DNA of 64,000 nucleotides from Brevibacillus reuszeri. Its GTDB lineage: Bacteria > Bacillota > Bacilli > Brevibacillales > Brevibacillaceae. The stretch lies in contig NZ_LGIQ01000009.1 of the NCBI RefSeq assembly GCF_001187725.1, positions 213,493-277,492 of the forward strand, read 5' to 3'. Position numbers and translations under genes: made by a program. Numbering within the stretch: position 1 is the first letter of the stretch; the number at the start of each line of letters is the position of its first letter. The notes under the pieces were generated by a model. The model was given only the letters and a program-made list of their open reading frames with translations. It ran no database searches and had not been told where the DNA came from. This document shows positions 33,948-43,155 of the stretch, piece after piece.

Positions 33948-35419
33948 ATAGCGCTTTGATTATTATTACTCTCTTCTTACTGTTTGCTCTGTTTGTGGGA
34001 ATCCGCGCTAGTAAAGGAAAAAACATGAGCTTGGAGCAATGGACGGTAGGCGGTCGCGGTTTTTCCACGCTGTTTGTCTTTTTGCTTATGGCAGGTGAGA
34101 ACTATACGACCTTTACCTTCCTCGGTGCCAGCGGATACACATACGGCAAAGGAGCGCCCGCTTTTTATATTTTGGGCTATGGCTGTCTGGCTTTCGTCAT
34201 GTCGTATTGGATGCTGCCAGCCGTTTGGAAGTACGCCAAAAAGCACAACTTGCTCTCGTTCTCAGACTTCTTTGCCAGCAAATACAACAGTCGGGCCATG
34301 GGGATAGTCGTATCGATTGTAGCGGTATTGGGGCTGAATTCCTTGTTAATGGTTCAATTGAAGGGGCTAGGCATTATCGTATCGGAGACGTCCTACGGTT
34401 TGATTTCTCCGACCTTGGCTATTTGGATCGGTGTCATATCTATGATTATTTATGTGACGGTCTCCGGTATTCGTGGCTCAGCCAGCATCGCTGCTTTTAA
34501 AGATATAATCATTTTAGCAATCGCTCTCTTTTTAGGAAATTACTTGCCGATTCATTTTTACGGTGGCTTTGATTCGATGTTCCAAGCGATTGAGGCAGCC
34601 CATCCTGACAAGCTGATGCTACCGGAAAAAGGCCAGAGCATATCCTGGTACGTATCGACGATTTTACTGGTGGGATTAGGCTACTGGATGTATCCACATT
34701 CTTTTCAGGCTACTTACTCCGCCAAAAGCGCCAAGTCTTTGCGGAAAAATGCCATCATCATGCCGCTGTATCAGATTTTGATTGTGCTCATTTTTTTTGT
34801 AGGATTTGCAGCGATTCTGCAAGTGCCGGATCTCAAAGGGACAGATGCTGATCTCGCCTTGCTGAGGCTGGTAAAAGAAACGTTTAATCCGTGGTTTGTA
34901 GGAATTGTCGGAGGTACCGGGCTGTTAACCGCACTCGTGCCGGGCTCGATGATTTTGTTGAATGCTTCGACGCTATTAGCGAAAAACGTATACCAGGCGA
35001 TTGTTCCAGATGCCCCCGAGGAACGGATTACACGCATTGCCAAGATGATCGTTCCGTTATTTGCTTTAATGTCCCTGTATTTTGTATTCCAGGGCGGCAA
35101 CTTCTTGGTAGATCTAAGTATTTTCGCGTCGTCCATTTTAACGCAGTTGTTCCCAGCTTTTATCTTCTGCTTGCCCGCTAATCCGTTCGCAACCAAGCAA
35201 GGTGCCTTTTCCGGCATTATCGCGGGAGCTATTTTCCTCTCGTACTTTACCATTACGGGAGCCAAGCTCGCAGATATGTTCCCGCAGTGGCCTTCGCTGC
35301 TCACAGACATCAACCCTGGATTTTTCGCGCTGGTGATAAATACGCTTGTTCTCCTTGTTGTTAGTGTGTTGACACGCAGAGAAGCAACCGGCGTGGATGA
35401 AAAAGAACAGGTGGCCTAA
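33944..35419 (+). CDS. Sodium:solute symporter (SSS family)
   Basis: A 491-residue polytopic transporter with about thirteen helices and SSS features: VGIRASKGKNMSLEQWTVGG in the first loop, FLLMAGENYTTFTFLGASG in helix 2-3, WMLPAVWKYAKKHNLLSFSD and PHSFQATYSAKSAKSLRKN. It couples Na+ influx to solute uptake. The operon context (adenine deaminase, asparaginase, amidohydrolase) suggests a purine, amide or amino-acid-like substrate, which is inference. ATGA overlap with the DUF3311 gene. Confidence 0.9.
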   Translation: MNSALIIITLFLLFALFVGIRASKGKNMSLEQWTVGGRGFSTLFVFLLMAGENYTTFTFLGASGYTYGKGAPAFYILGYGCLAFVMSYWMLPAVWKYAKKHNLLSFSDFFASKYNSRAMGIVVSIVAVLGLNSLLMVQLKGLGIIVSETSYGLISPTLAIWIGVISMIIYVTVSGIRGSASIAAFKDIIILAIALFLGNYLPIHFYGGFDSMFQAIEAAHPDKLMLPEKGQSISWYVSTILLVGLGYWMYPHSFQATYSAKSAKSLRKNAIIMPLYQILIVLIFFVGFAAILQVPDLKGTDADLALLRLVKETFNPWFVGIVGGTGLLTALVPGSMILLNASTLLAKNVYQAIVPDAPEERITRIAKMIVPLFALMSLYFVFQGGNFLVDLSIFASSILTQLFPAFIFCLPANPFATKQGAFSGIIAGAIFLSYFTITGAKLADMFPQWPSLLTDINPGFFALVINTLVLLVVSVLTRREATGVDEKEQVA

Positions 35420-35438
35420 ACAGATAAGGAGGATAATC

Positions 35439-37145
35439 ATGCAAGTCGATTTATTCATCAACAATGTTCGTGTATATAACCATGTGCAAAAGTGTTTCGA
35501 GAGCGGCAACGTGGCGATATTAAACGGAAAGTTTTTGTATAGCGGTAAAAAAGGAGCAGAAAACTTTCAGGCAAAGGAGGTGATCGACGGAAAAGGGAGA
35601 TTCATGGTTCCGGGTTTAATCGATATACATCTGCATATTGAAAGTACGATGGTGACACCGCCTACTTTTTCATATGGACTGATTCAAAATGGGGTCACGA
35701 CGATTGTTGCCGATCCACATGAAATGGCAAACGTCTTCGGTGTTCGAGGCATTCAGGAGATGATTAGGATGGGTGAAGAGTGTGTGGCGGATATTTATTA
35801 TGGAATCCCAAGCTCGGTTCCTGCTACCGCATTCGAAACAACGGGTGGCGCCATTGACATCGCAGAGATTGATGAATTGGTAAAAGAAGAGCGAGTTATT
35901 TGTCTGGGCGAGGTCATGGATTACATGAAGGTGATTACGGAACCAAATAGCAAAACAAATCGGATCGTACGCCATGTGCGCGAGCAGTATCCGCACCTGC
36001 CAATCGAGGGACATTGTCCGAAACTGATGGGTACTGAACTCTGCAGCTTTATCTATGCTGGAATTGACTCAGACCATACGCAACAGACGATTTCAGGAAT
36101 GGGGGAGCGCATGCGAATGGGGATGTTTATCGAGTTGCAAGAAAAGTCGATGACACCTGAGATCATGCAGTATTTGATCCAGAATGACCGCAGTGAGCAC
36201 TTTTGTTTTGTGACCGATGATGTGATGCCAGATACGTTTGTAGAAAAAGGGCACTTAAATCATTTGATCAAAAAGGCTATCACGTCTGGAATGAAGCCAG
36301 AGGATGCAATCTATGCGGGAACAGTGACTCCTGCGAAAAGAATGAGGATGTACGATCGTGGCGTAATCGCACCGAACAAGATCGCTGATTTTATGCTGCT
36401 AGGTGATTTGGTGTCTTTTGACATCCAGGTGGTTTATAAAGACGGACAAAAAGTGTACGACCGAGCCGAACCCTATGATCAACCTGTCATTACGCATGCA
36501 TTTCCGCAAGATTTTTACGAAAGCATCAAACGTGGAAAAGTGGAAGCAAATGATTTCGTCATCACAGCACCAATTCAAAGCGGAGAGGTTTCCTGCCGCG
36601 TGATGATGGTTGCTGACGGAACCACTTTTACGAAGGAGCTAATCGACCAAGTTGAGGTACGGGACGGTCAGCTTGAGTGGGGAGCGAGCAAGTATTGTGT
36701 CATCGGTGTATTTGAGCGCTATGGGATCAACAGCAACAAGGCATTCGGACTAATCGGCGGAGATACGATCAAACGCGGTGCGATTGCTTCTACGTATTCT
36801 CACGATAACCACAACCTTCTGGTGGTCGGAAAAAATAAGCAGGATGCTTTGCTTGCCGCGAATACAATTATCGAAAATCAAGGCGGCTTCTGCGTAGTCG
36901 AGGACGGAAAAGTACTCTCCTTTGTCAAACTGCCTATTGGCGGCATCCTGTCGGAAGAACCGCTAGAGGAGATCGCCCGTCAAATGAAGGAGCTGCGTCA
37001 AGCGATGAAGAACCTGGGCTACAAGCACTACAATCCAATTATGTCGTTTAGTACGCATTCGCTGCCGGTTAGTCCGGATTTGAAGATTACAGATTTAGGC
37101 TTAGTTGATGTGAATAAAGGCGAGGTCGTTTCTATGTTCGTCTAA
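35439..37145 (+). CDS. ade: Adenine deaminase
   Basis: A 568-residue amidohydrolase that converts adenine to hypoxanthine and ammonia. The N-terminal metal motif is GLIDIHLHIESTMVTP, followed by TTIVADPHEMANVFG, the PSSVPATAFETTGG segment, GEVMDYMKVI, IEGHCPKLMGTEL, and FVTDDVMPDTF with a catalytic Asp. The AdeC C-terminal domain has AFGLIGGDTIKRGAIAS and SHDNHNLLVVGKN. Length and motifs fit the long Bacillus form. ATG 35439 has AAGGAGG 6 bases upstream; an upstream in-frame ATG overlaps the symporter gene. Confidence 0.95.
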   Translation: MQVDLFINNVRVYNHVQKCFESGNVAILNGKFLYSGKKGAENFQAKEVIDGKGRFMVPGLIDIHLHIESTMVTPPTFSYGLIQNGVTTIVADPHEMANVFGVRGIQEMIRMGEECVADIYYGIPSSVPATAFETTGGAIDIAEIDELVKEERVICLGEVMDYMKVITEPNSKTNRIVRHVREQYPHLPIEGHCPKLMGTELCSFIYAGIDSDHTQQTISGMGERMRMGMFIELQEKSMTPEIMQYLIQNDRSEHFCFVTDDVMPDTFVEKGHLNHLIKKAITSGMKPEDAIYAGTVTPAKRMRMYDRGVIAPNKIADFMLLGDLVSFDIQVVYKDGQKVYDRAEPYDQPVITHAFPQDFYESIKRGKVEANDFVITAPIQSGEVSCRVMMVADGTTFTKELIDQVEVRDGQLEWGASKYCVIGVFERYGINSNKAFGLIGGDTIKRGAIASTYSHDNHNLLVVGKNKQDALLAANTIIENQGGFCVVEDGKVLSFVKLPIGGILSEEPLEEIARQMKELRQAMKNLGYKHYNPIMSFSTHSLPVSPDLKITDLGLVDVNKGEVVSMFV

Positions 37146-37177
37146 CTCATCGTTTTGTTCAAAAGAAGCCGTGCCCT

Positions 37178-37420
37178 TTGGTTGCACGAAGTAGTCAAAG
37201 GGTGTGGCAATTACTGAAGATACCGGCGAAATTTGGCGAGGGATTCAACAGGCAGACGTCGTTTGATTGGCCAATGACAATTATCGCCGGACGGGAGAAT
37301 GGTGTCGTCGGGTACAAGGATGCTTGGAATCTTCTCGAAACGTATCCACGTACTGCGATTGCGGTGCTTGACCAGGCCAGTCATCTTTTCATGGTGGTAG
37401 CGCATAAGAGGAGGAAAGGC
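37178..37420 (+). pseudogene. C-terminal scrap of an alpha/beta hydrolase, in frame with the asparaginase gene
   Basis: The open frame before the asparaginase start reads KFGEGFNRQTSFDWPMTIIA, GRENGVVGYKDAWNLLETYP and TAIAVLDQASHLF. This matches the final beta-strands of an alpha/beta hydrolase, with the GRxDxxVGY Asp loop (Asp replaced by Asn) and the last HL of a catalytic-His strand. The N-terminal two-thirds are missing and no start codon with a ribosome site exists. It is a decayed remnant whose frame happens to stay open into the next gene. Confidence 0.6.
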
Positions 37421-38446
37421 ATGAAAAATAGACTCGGAAGTGAACAAAGAAGTGAACGTACTTTACCAAGAATTACGATCGTAGCGGTCGGCGGGACAAT
37501 TGCTGGCAAGGCAACGCATGCTACCCAAACAACCCAATACGACCCAGGTGTTGTCTCTGTGAACTCACTGATTGAGGCGGTACCGCAGATTCGTAGCCTT
37601 GCAGATGTAAGCGGGTATCAGGCTGCCAATATTCCTAGCTTCGCTTTGACCACTGATGTTCTGCTTCAACTGGGGGCAGAGGTCAACGAGCGATTAGCGA
37701 GCGATTCGTGTGATGGGATTGTGATCACACATGGGACGGATACACTCGAAGAGACTGCGTATTTTCTCCATTTGACTGTCAAGAGTGAGAAACCTGTAGT
37801 GATTGTCGGGGCGATGCGCCCTTCTACGGCAATCAGTGCTGACGGGCCACTCAACTTGTATCAGGCAGTAGCGCTTGCTGCAAGTTCTGAGGCCCGTGGA
37901 CACGGTGTTTTAATGTCCTTGAATGGACGGATCGGCTCAGCGCGTGATACGAGCAAAAGCCAGACGATGACCGCAGATGCGTTTCGATCCGCGGAGGCAG
38001 GGCTATTGGGATATATGGTGGACGAGCAGCCGGTTTTGTATTACAAAAGCTTGCGTGCTCACACAACGGCCACCGAATTCGATCTGACCGAGGTTGGCAA
38101 CTTGCCAAGGGTGGACATCTTGTTTGGTCACAGCGATGACAGTCGTGATTTGGTGGATGCCGCCGTCAAGGCTGGTGCAAAAGGGATTGTCCATGCGGGG
38201 ACAGGCAATGGCGGCATTTTTCCTCTGACACGGGTGGGGCTTGTGGATGCCGCAAAGGCGGGAGTGGTCGTCGTGAGCTCATCACGAATCGGAAATGGAT
38301 TGGTTACGGCAAAGCCTGCGGATACCCAGAGCGGGTTTGTCTCTTCGGATAATCTCACTCCACAAAAAGCCCGTATTTTATTAATGCTGGCGTTGACCCG
38401 AACGAATGACGCGAGAGCCATTCAAAAAATGTTTGAAACCTATTAA
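37421..38446 (+). CDS. L-asparaginase (type I/II, threonine amidohydrolase)
   Basis: A 341-residue asparaginase that hydrolyses asparagine to aspartate and ammonia. The first catalytic Thr is in ITIVAVGGTIAGKA; the second Thr-Asp pair lies in GIVITHGTDTLEETAYFL, and VIVGAMRPSTAISADGPLNL and GIVHAGTGNGGIF follow. ATG 37421 has AGGAGG 6 bases upstream. The frame extends further upstream into a hydrolase remnant, so automatic start prediction may overextend the protein by 81 residues. No signal peptide is seen, suggesting a cytoplasmic enzyme in a nitrogen-salvage operon. Confidence 0.92.
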   Translation: MKNRLGSEQRSERTLPRITIVAVGGTIAGKATHATQTTQYDPGVVSVNSLIEAVPQIRSLADVSGYQAANIPSFALTTDVLLQLGAEVNERLASDSCDGIVITHGTDTLEETAYFLHLTVKSEKPVVIVGAMRPSTAISADGPLNLYQAVALAASSEARGHGVLMSLNGRIGSARDTSKSQTMTADAFRSAEAGLLGYMVDEQPVLYYKSLRAHTTATEFDLTEVGNLPRVDILFGHSDDSRDLVDAAVKAGAKGIVHAGTGNGGIFPLTRVGLVDAAKAGVVVVSSSRIGNGLVTAKPADTQSGFVSSDNLTPQKARILLMLALTRTNDARAIQKMFETY

Positions 38447-38533
38447 GTAACGGCTACGCGACAATCTAGAAAATATATATCAAATGAGGAGGCAACCTGT
38501 TGCGTTGCCTGAAAACTTGAGGAGGTGACTGGC

Positions 38534-39718
38534 GTGGGAACGATTCTAGTGGAAGACATTCGCAACCAGCTAGCAAACTATTTGACAGAGGTGTATAAAC
38601 ATCTGCATCAACATCCCGAGCCAAGCAATCATGAATGGGAAACGCAAAAATATATTATCCGCGAACTGGAAGACAATCAGATTCCATACAAAGTGATGGC
38701 AGAAACGGGAGTGTGCGCTGAAATCAGAGGCGCGAAAGCGGGAAAAACGATTTTGCTCCGAGCCGACATGGATGCATTGGAAATCATGGAGGATACAGGA
38801 TTGCCGTATGCGTCCCAAAAAGACGGTCTCATGCATGCCTGCGGTCATGATGCCCATGTGGCTGTTGGTTTGGGGGTTGCCAAGCTGCTAGGGCAAAGAG
38901 CAGATGATTTATGCGGTACCGTCAAAATCATGTTTCAGCCTGCGGAAGAAAAGCCGCCGGGTGGTGCAATGCGTATGATCAAGGAAGGGATTTTAGAGAA
39001 TCCCAAAGTAGATGCCGTGATCGGGATCCACACCAATCCGCATTTGCCTGCAGGGCAATTTGGTCTTATAGACGGATGTATTTTGGCTGCGTCGGACCGC
39101 ATTTTTATTACCCTCTCAGGACAAGGGGGACACGCTGCTGCCCCGCACGAGGGCATCGACGCGATTGCAATGGCAGGACAATTCCTTGCCAACATCCAAA
39201 ACATCGTATCCCGTCAAGTATCGCCGACAGACCCAGCAGTTGTAACAATCGGAAAAATTGCAGGGGGAACCAGACCAAACGTGTTGGCAGATCGCGTGGT
39301 ACTGGAAGGTACGGCTCGCGCCATTCGGGAAGAGACGAGAGATTTGCTGGCGGAAAAAATCGAGAAAGCACTGCTAGGGGTAACCGAATATTGGGGCGGC
39401 TCCTTTATGTACGAATATGTCAAAGGATACCCTCCCACTTGGAACGACAAGTCCATGACCGACTTGATCAGAAAAGCGGTAGAAGAATGCATGGGAAAAG
39501 AGAATATTTATGAAATGGAGAACTGCCTGATGAGCGGGGATGACTTTGCTTATTTGGCAAAAGAAGCTCCTTCGGTATTCATTGAATGGGGAACAGGTAC
39601 CCCCGAGCTGGACAACTATCCATGGCATCACCCCAAATTCCATGTGAACCTAGAGGCGCTCCCCTGCGGTGTCGCGGTTGTAACCCAAAGTATCCTGCAT
39701 TTTTTGGGTGAAGAATAA
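38534..39718 (+). CDS. M20D-family amidohydrolase (IAA-amino acid hydrolase/HipO type)
   Basis: About 394 residues. Metal-binding blocks are LLRADMDALEIMEDTG and GLMHACGHDAHVAVGLGVAK, then MFQPAEEKPPGGAMRMIKEG with the catalytic Glu pair. The dimerisation domain includes GQGGHAAAPHEGIDAI, and MSGDDFAYLAKEAPSVFIEW plus HHPKFHVNLEAL give the last metal ligands. The family hydrolyses N-acyl amino acids or related amides. GTG 38534 is preferred because GAGGAGGTG lies 8 bases before it; GTG 38525 overlaps that site. Confidence 0.92.
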   Translation: MGTILVEDIRNQLANYLTEVYKHLHQHPEPSNHEWETQKYIIRELEDNQIPYKVMAETGVCAEIRGAKAGKTILLRADMDALEIMEDTGLPYASQKDGLMHACGHDAHVAVGLGVAKLLGQRADDLCGTVKIMFQPAEEKPPGGAMRMIKEGILENPKVDAVIGIHTNPHLPAGQFGLIDGCILAASDRIFITLSGQGGHAAAPHEGIDAIAMAGQFLANIQNIVSRQVSPTDPAVVTIGKIAGGTRPNVLADRVVLEGTARAIREETRDLLAEKIEKALLGVTEYWGGSFMYEYVKGYPPTWNDKSMTDLIRKAVEECMGKENIYEMENCLMSGDDFAYLAKEAPSVFIEWGTGTPELDNYPWHHPKFHVNLEALPCGVAVVTQSILHFLGEE

Positions 39719-39729
39719 CAGCCTAATCT

Positions 39730-39758
39730 AGCCCCTGTGACTCATTGCGGGGGTTTTT
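39730..39758 (+). terminator. Terminator of the purine/amide operon
   Basis: AGCCCC...GGGGGTTTTT hairpin 12 bases after the amidohydrolase stop. Confidence 0.75.
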
Positions 39759-39877
39759 ACTATTTCAGGACGAAAACACAAAGCTGGTGAGAGGAACATA
39801 AGAAAATTAGCGAAGTAATGGTAGCCTAAAAACGGCATGGTAGAAGATGATGCATTTGCTGTCGAGATGGCATACGT

Positions 39878-40173
39878 TTACACCGGAAGGGATGGAGTGA
39901 AGATAATATTTACGACTTCAAAGAGCTGCGTGAGCAAATCTCCGCAAACATTGTGTAATGAAGGGTAGCGTAACCCATTACTTATGAATAACTCGCGGAT
40001 GTGATTGTAAACACGAACATGTAAATCCGGAAAGACAATGGCAACTTCACTGGGGGATAGTTGGAATCTGTCTGATGGCTGTTCAATCAAGTAAGGCACT
40101 TCCATAGCATCTAGGGCTTCTTTTAGGTAACTTAATTCACCCCAGCTTACCGAATAATAAAACGACTTTCCAT
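39878..40173 (-). pseudogene. Small hypothetical gene with a one-base frameshift near its start
   Basis: ATG 40173 follows AAGGAG at 8 bases and reads MESRF before running into TAA. The other frame reads FYYSVSWGELSYLKEALDAM and continues to a stop at 39878. Adding one T to the run of four T after codon four would join them as a roughly 98-residue protein. The family is not recognised. The ATG at 40105 has no ribosome site. Confidence 0.5.
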
Positions 40174-40258
40174 GTAACCAACTCCTTTGTTGTGATTATG
40201 ACATAACGAGTTGGGACAAAAAAAGTGATTTAACACAAGCTCAATTATGTAAAACACT

Positions 40259-40417
40259 TCACGTTGCTATGAGTTTATCGAAAAGGAGAGCTGAAGCAAT
40301 CAACGATAACAAGTAAGTAATTTGTTCATCATTACCATCAAAAAGTGTACTTACTGCCGCGAAGATGGGAAAAGAGAAAAGAACAATTAATAGGGTTTTT
40401 GCAATACTAGGTGACAT
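40259..40417 (-). CDS. Small two-helix membrane protein (52 aa)
   Basis: ATG 40417 has GGAGG 7 bases upstream. The product is MSPSIAKTLLIVLFSFPIFA followed by a polar loop (STLFDGNDEQ) and a second helix (YLLSLIASALLF). No family is recognised. A good ribosome site and two clean helices support it. Confidence 0.55.
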   Translation of the reverse strand: MSPSIAKTLLIVLFSFPIFAAVSTLFDGNDEQITYLLSLIASALLFDKLIAT

Positions 40418-40525
40418 GCTACAACCTCCAAACGAATGGATATAATTACCAAATCATTTATGAAGATTGTAAACCAGAAGAAACGATCATTAAAGTGCTT
40501 TTGAAATGAGTTAGTAACACAACGT

Positions 40526-40747
40526 TCAGAATGATAAACCGTACGTCAAAATCAGTTGTCTAAGTGCAGGGTCCCCGAAAATGATGAATAGCAGGAGCAA
40601 GATCACTAATAATCCGCAGACCAAACTAATCGTTGCAAAGACCGTACTTAATTTGGCAATCAACGGAAATATTACAATAAGCAATACTCCAAAAGAAAAG
40701 ACAATAAGTAACAGCATTTTGAATATGAAAGGAGCCCAAAATTCCAT
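40526..40747 (-). CDS. Small two-helix membrane protein (73 aa)
   Basis: ATG 40747 is preceded by CAGGAGGGCGAGAG. The product MEFWAPFIFKMLLLIVFSFG... has two long hydrophobic helices (about residues 8-32 and 38-60) and a short C-terminal tail with RQLILTYGLSF. Function unknown; it is possibly related in role to the 52-residue neighbour 108 bases downstream. Confidence 0.6.
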   Translation of the reverse strand: MEFWAPFIFKMLLLIVFSFGVLLIVIFPLIAKLSTVFATISLVCGLLVILLLLFIIFGDPALRQLILTYGLSF

Positions 40748-40837
40748 GCTCTCGCCCTCCTGAAACCCCAATTTTTACCAATCATACAGTTTAGGGGGCA
40801 TTCGTGAAGCGGTTTAACAATTTGTGTAATTTAGAAA

Positions 40838-41245
40838 TCAGTCTTCAATACCAACAAAAGGGATTTTTCCAGACCAAAAACGATTCAGTGCATCCCACCA
40901 TCGTAATGAGACTGGATGTAAGTAACAAACAAAAACTTCCGGATCTAATTCAACATGTGAGGAATGATTTTGTAATGATTCAAGAAATCCAATTGTCGCA
41001 GCTTCTCTAACATAACTGTCACCATTGGTATGGAGGTTCTCCACAACCTCGAATATGCCAGGAAACTCATCGAGCATTTTCTTTTGATAAAGATCCACAA
41101 CGTGACTAGTGAAATCTCCAATATCGACATAAAGGAGACGCTCTTCACCATCGTCATATGAGTCCCTTACGTATTCTAGCCATCTTTCTTTATAGGAAGG
41201 ACAGGCAGATAAAAAAAAGTCCATAATTTCTTGTTTTTGGATCAT
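40838..41245 (-). CDS. Hypothetical protein (135 aa), DUF7674-like
   Basis: A soluble acidic protein, MIQKQEIMDFFLSACPSYKE..., with YVDIGDFTSHVVDLY, a central EVVENLHTNGDSYVREAATI and GFLESLQNHSS. The pattern (a short N-terminal helix, a residue-level 'FTSHV' block, then AATIGFLESLQN) recalls uncharacterised Bacillales proteins of the DUF7674 type, and this assignment is tentative. No strong AGGAGG is visible before the ATG. Confidence 0.6.
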   Translation of the reverse strand: MIQKQEIMDFFLSACPSYKERWLEYVRDSYDDGEERLLYVDIGDFTSHVVDLYQKKMLDEFPGIFEVVENLHTNGDSYVREAATIGFLESLQNHSSHVELDPEVFVCYLHPVSLRWWDALNRFWSGKIPFVGIED

Positions 41246-41515
41246 TCGATTATCACTCCAACAAAGGTATATCGAAATGTTATCACATTAACAGCTAAAA
41301 TAGTTATTGAGATAAGACGCCAACATCATCCAAAGTAAAAACCATCCTGATATCGAGTGGTCTGAAGGATTGAGGTGATAGTTTTTAGCTACTTTCTTAA
41401 TTACTCCAAGAATAAGTTTTGATAGGCACCCGTTGAAAAATAAATTAGCGAAACAAAAGCGCCAAATAACCGTCTAAGTAACTGTGAATATTTACAATAT
41501 TTTGGAGGCTGAGTC

Positions 41516-42187
41516 ATGCGACGTAAATTAAACGTATTTTGGTTTGCGATACTCGCCGTTTTTGTTTGGAGTGGCTTAGGTGTGGATTCATTGGCAGCAA
41601 ATCAAATGCCGGTACAAGTACAGCCGACGATTGAACACATGAAAGTATTCAGGGAAAGTGTGGGTACACTCGACTATGAAGAAACCTGGTTTAACTCCAC
41701 AACAGGAGACTGGCGATCTGATCTATTTAGCTATAATTCCAAAACACCAGCAAACGGAACATTTTTAAGAAGCATTGTTACAGAAAAAGGGTATCGTGAA
41801 TATTTACTTAAAACAGAGAATGGCGGATTTACAGGAGAAACATGGATCAATCGAGAGCCTAATAAACGCCCCTATCAATCCTTATTTCAAGATGTAGCAA
41901 AGGAGTACAAAAAAAGCGAATGGAAATCTGTTGGAACAGTGAATTTCTTTGGGAAACAAGTGAAGAAATTACAGCGATTATCCACTGATCCAAAGGGTTA
42001 CCCATTGAAATATATTGTCTACCTTGATCTTTCTACAGGACTCCCTATGAGAGAAGAATATTATTTCAACAAAGATACTTCTCCATGGCTAATAAGTACC
42101 TATTTTTTTGACAAGGTAATCGATCCAAACGGAACAATTTTTAAAGATGTTTCAGGGGTAACGCTCAGAGAAATCGAGTCACCTTGA
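41516..42187 (+). CDS. Secreted hypothetical protein (223 aa)
   Basis: The N-terminus is a signal peptide (RRKLNVFWFAILAVFVWSGL, cleavage near SLA-AN). The mature part has beta-rich features, with TWFNSTTGDWRSDLFSYNSK, GTVNFFGKQVKKLQRLS and YIVYLDLSTGLPMREEYYF, reminiscent of LolA/outer-surface-sensor-like folds that handle hydrophobic ligands, but I cannot name a family. Ribosome site GGAGG precedes the ATG. Single-gene unit with its own terminator. Confidence 0.75.
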   Translation: MRRKLNVFWFAILAVFVWSGLGVDSLAANQMPVQVQPTIEHMKVFRESVGTLDYEETWFNSTTGDWRSDLFSYNSKTPANGTFLRSIVTEKGYREYLLKTENGGFTGETWINREPNKRPYQSLFQDVAKEYKKSEWKSVGTVNFFGKQVKKLQRLSTDPKGYPLKYIVYLDLSTGLPMREEYYFNKDTSPWLISTYFFDKVIDPNGTIFKDVSGVTLREIESP

Positions 42188-42206
42188 AACAACGCACAGA
42201 GAAAAG

Positions 42207-42244
42207 AAAAGGAAGTGGTGTATAGACGCCACTTCCTTTTCTTT
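42207..42244 (+). terminator. Terminator after the secreted protein gene
   Basis: Perfect 12-bp arms AAAAGGAAGTGG / CCACTTCCTTTT, loop of ten bases, T-rich tail. Confidence 0.9.
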
Positions 42245-42580
42245 AATGACCGTCGAAATTAGTGATTGCTGTTTTTAACCCGCCTACTGTTGTAGCTGTT
42301 ACTTGACCACGAAATAATAGGGGCATTATTTTATTGGCTACCATACATATTTTTGTATAATTCGAATCGATCATGCTGCGGTTTAGAGGTATCGAGTGCA
42401 TGAAGGTAACTAGACCTTTTTATTTCCTTCTCGAACAACGATACACAGCATGAGATCGTGTATAACGTTAAAGTGCTGAAAGCAGAATGTCAAGCACGCC
42501 TGAACAACTTTCTGCATACACTTACCAACGAGCAAAGGAACGGGCGGACATAAAATGAATAGAGGGATAACAGCAGCACA
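42245..42580. other. Intergenic region with a coding scrap
   Basis: A plus-strand segment at about 42435-42554 reads NNDTQHEIVYNVKVLKAECQ and ends NEQRNGRT before a TAA. It has no start or ribosome site and no recognised family. Nothing else is supported. Confidence 0.4.
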
Positions 42581-42616
42581 AAACCCGCCAGGCAAAAAGA
42601 TTTGGCGGGTTTCTTA
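42581..42616. terminator. Bidirectional terminator of the four-gene minus-strand unit
   Basis: AAACCCGCCA and TGGCGGGTTT, perfect 10-bp arms with a 12-base loop, twelve bases beyond the stop at 42628. Confidence 0.85.
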
Positions 42617-42627
42617 TTGTGTGGATG

Positions 42628-42930
42628 TCATTCAGGCAACTCAACGATCGTATCGTCTAGTGCTTTCTCAAGCCGGCTCTTTAGTGTCCTTTTCTGATCA
42701 AGCGTTTCACCTAATAGCTGGGCTATGGAAGGTGGAATGGGTCTTTCAGCTGGTGCGCTAAGCGTTTCCTGGATCCAGGAAATCTCATCGTCGAGTACCT
42801 GCAGCCTCGCCAACACATTCCGTACCGTCATTTTCCCATCTGCTTGCTGCAGAGCCTTTTCGCTTTCCCATGAGACGTGCCGGCTGTTGTTCTTTATGTC
42901 ATTCCAAAAGCTGATGTCTGATTGTGACAT
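42628..42930 (-). CDS. Hypothetical helical protein (100 aa), last gene of four-gene unit
   Basis: ATG 42930 is preceded by GAAAGGAA. The protein begins MSQSDISFWNDIKNNSRHVS and is predominantly helical and charged (LARLQVLDDEISWIQETLSA; QKRTLKSRLEKALDDTI), so a coiled-coil or helical-bundle adaptor is likely. No family recognised. It starts 15 bases after the AlpA-like gene, in the same transcript. Confidence 0.65.
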   Translation of the reverse strand: MSQSDISFWNDIKNNSRHVSWESEKALQQADGKMTVRNVLARLQVLDDEISWIQETLSAPAERPIPPSIAQLLGETLDQKRTLKSRLEKALDDTIVELPE

Positions 42931-42945
42931 GATGTAGATTCCTTT

Positions 42946-43155
42946 CTAATCCTCTTTCTTCTTTCTGCCACGAGGTCGCGGCGTATCTATCCAAGTTTGA
43001 ATCTGCTCCCGAAGCCAGATGGGACCACTCGCAAGTACCTTTACAGGCTCCGGGAATTGTCCACGTTCAAGGTAAGTCTTAACATATTGCTTCGATTTTC
43101 CAACCATATCGCTAACCTCTGCTAGCCCCATGATGTCGTCCAATTCTACTTGCAT
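42946..43155 (-). CDS. AlpA/excisionase-like helix-turn-helix protein (69 aa)
   Basis: A compact winged-HTH of the AlpA/MerR-like type: MGLAEVSDMVGKSKQYVKTY, LERGQFPEPVKVL, PIWLREQIQTWIDT, with a basic tail GRKKKED. These are typical of phage or integrative-element excisionases and small transcription regulators. The ATG directly abuts the TAA of the upstream gene and has GAAGGAA before it. No integrase lies nearby. Confidence 0.75.
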   Translation of the reverse strand: MQVELDDIMGLAEVSDMVGKSKQYVKTYLERGQFPEPVKVLASGPIWLREQIQTWIDTPRPRGRKKKED

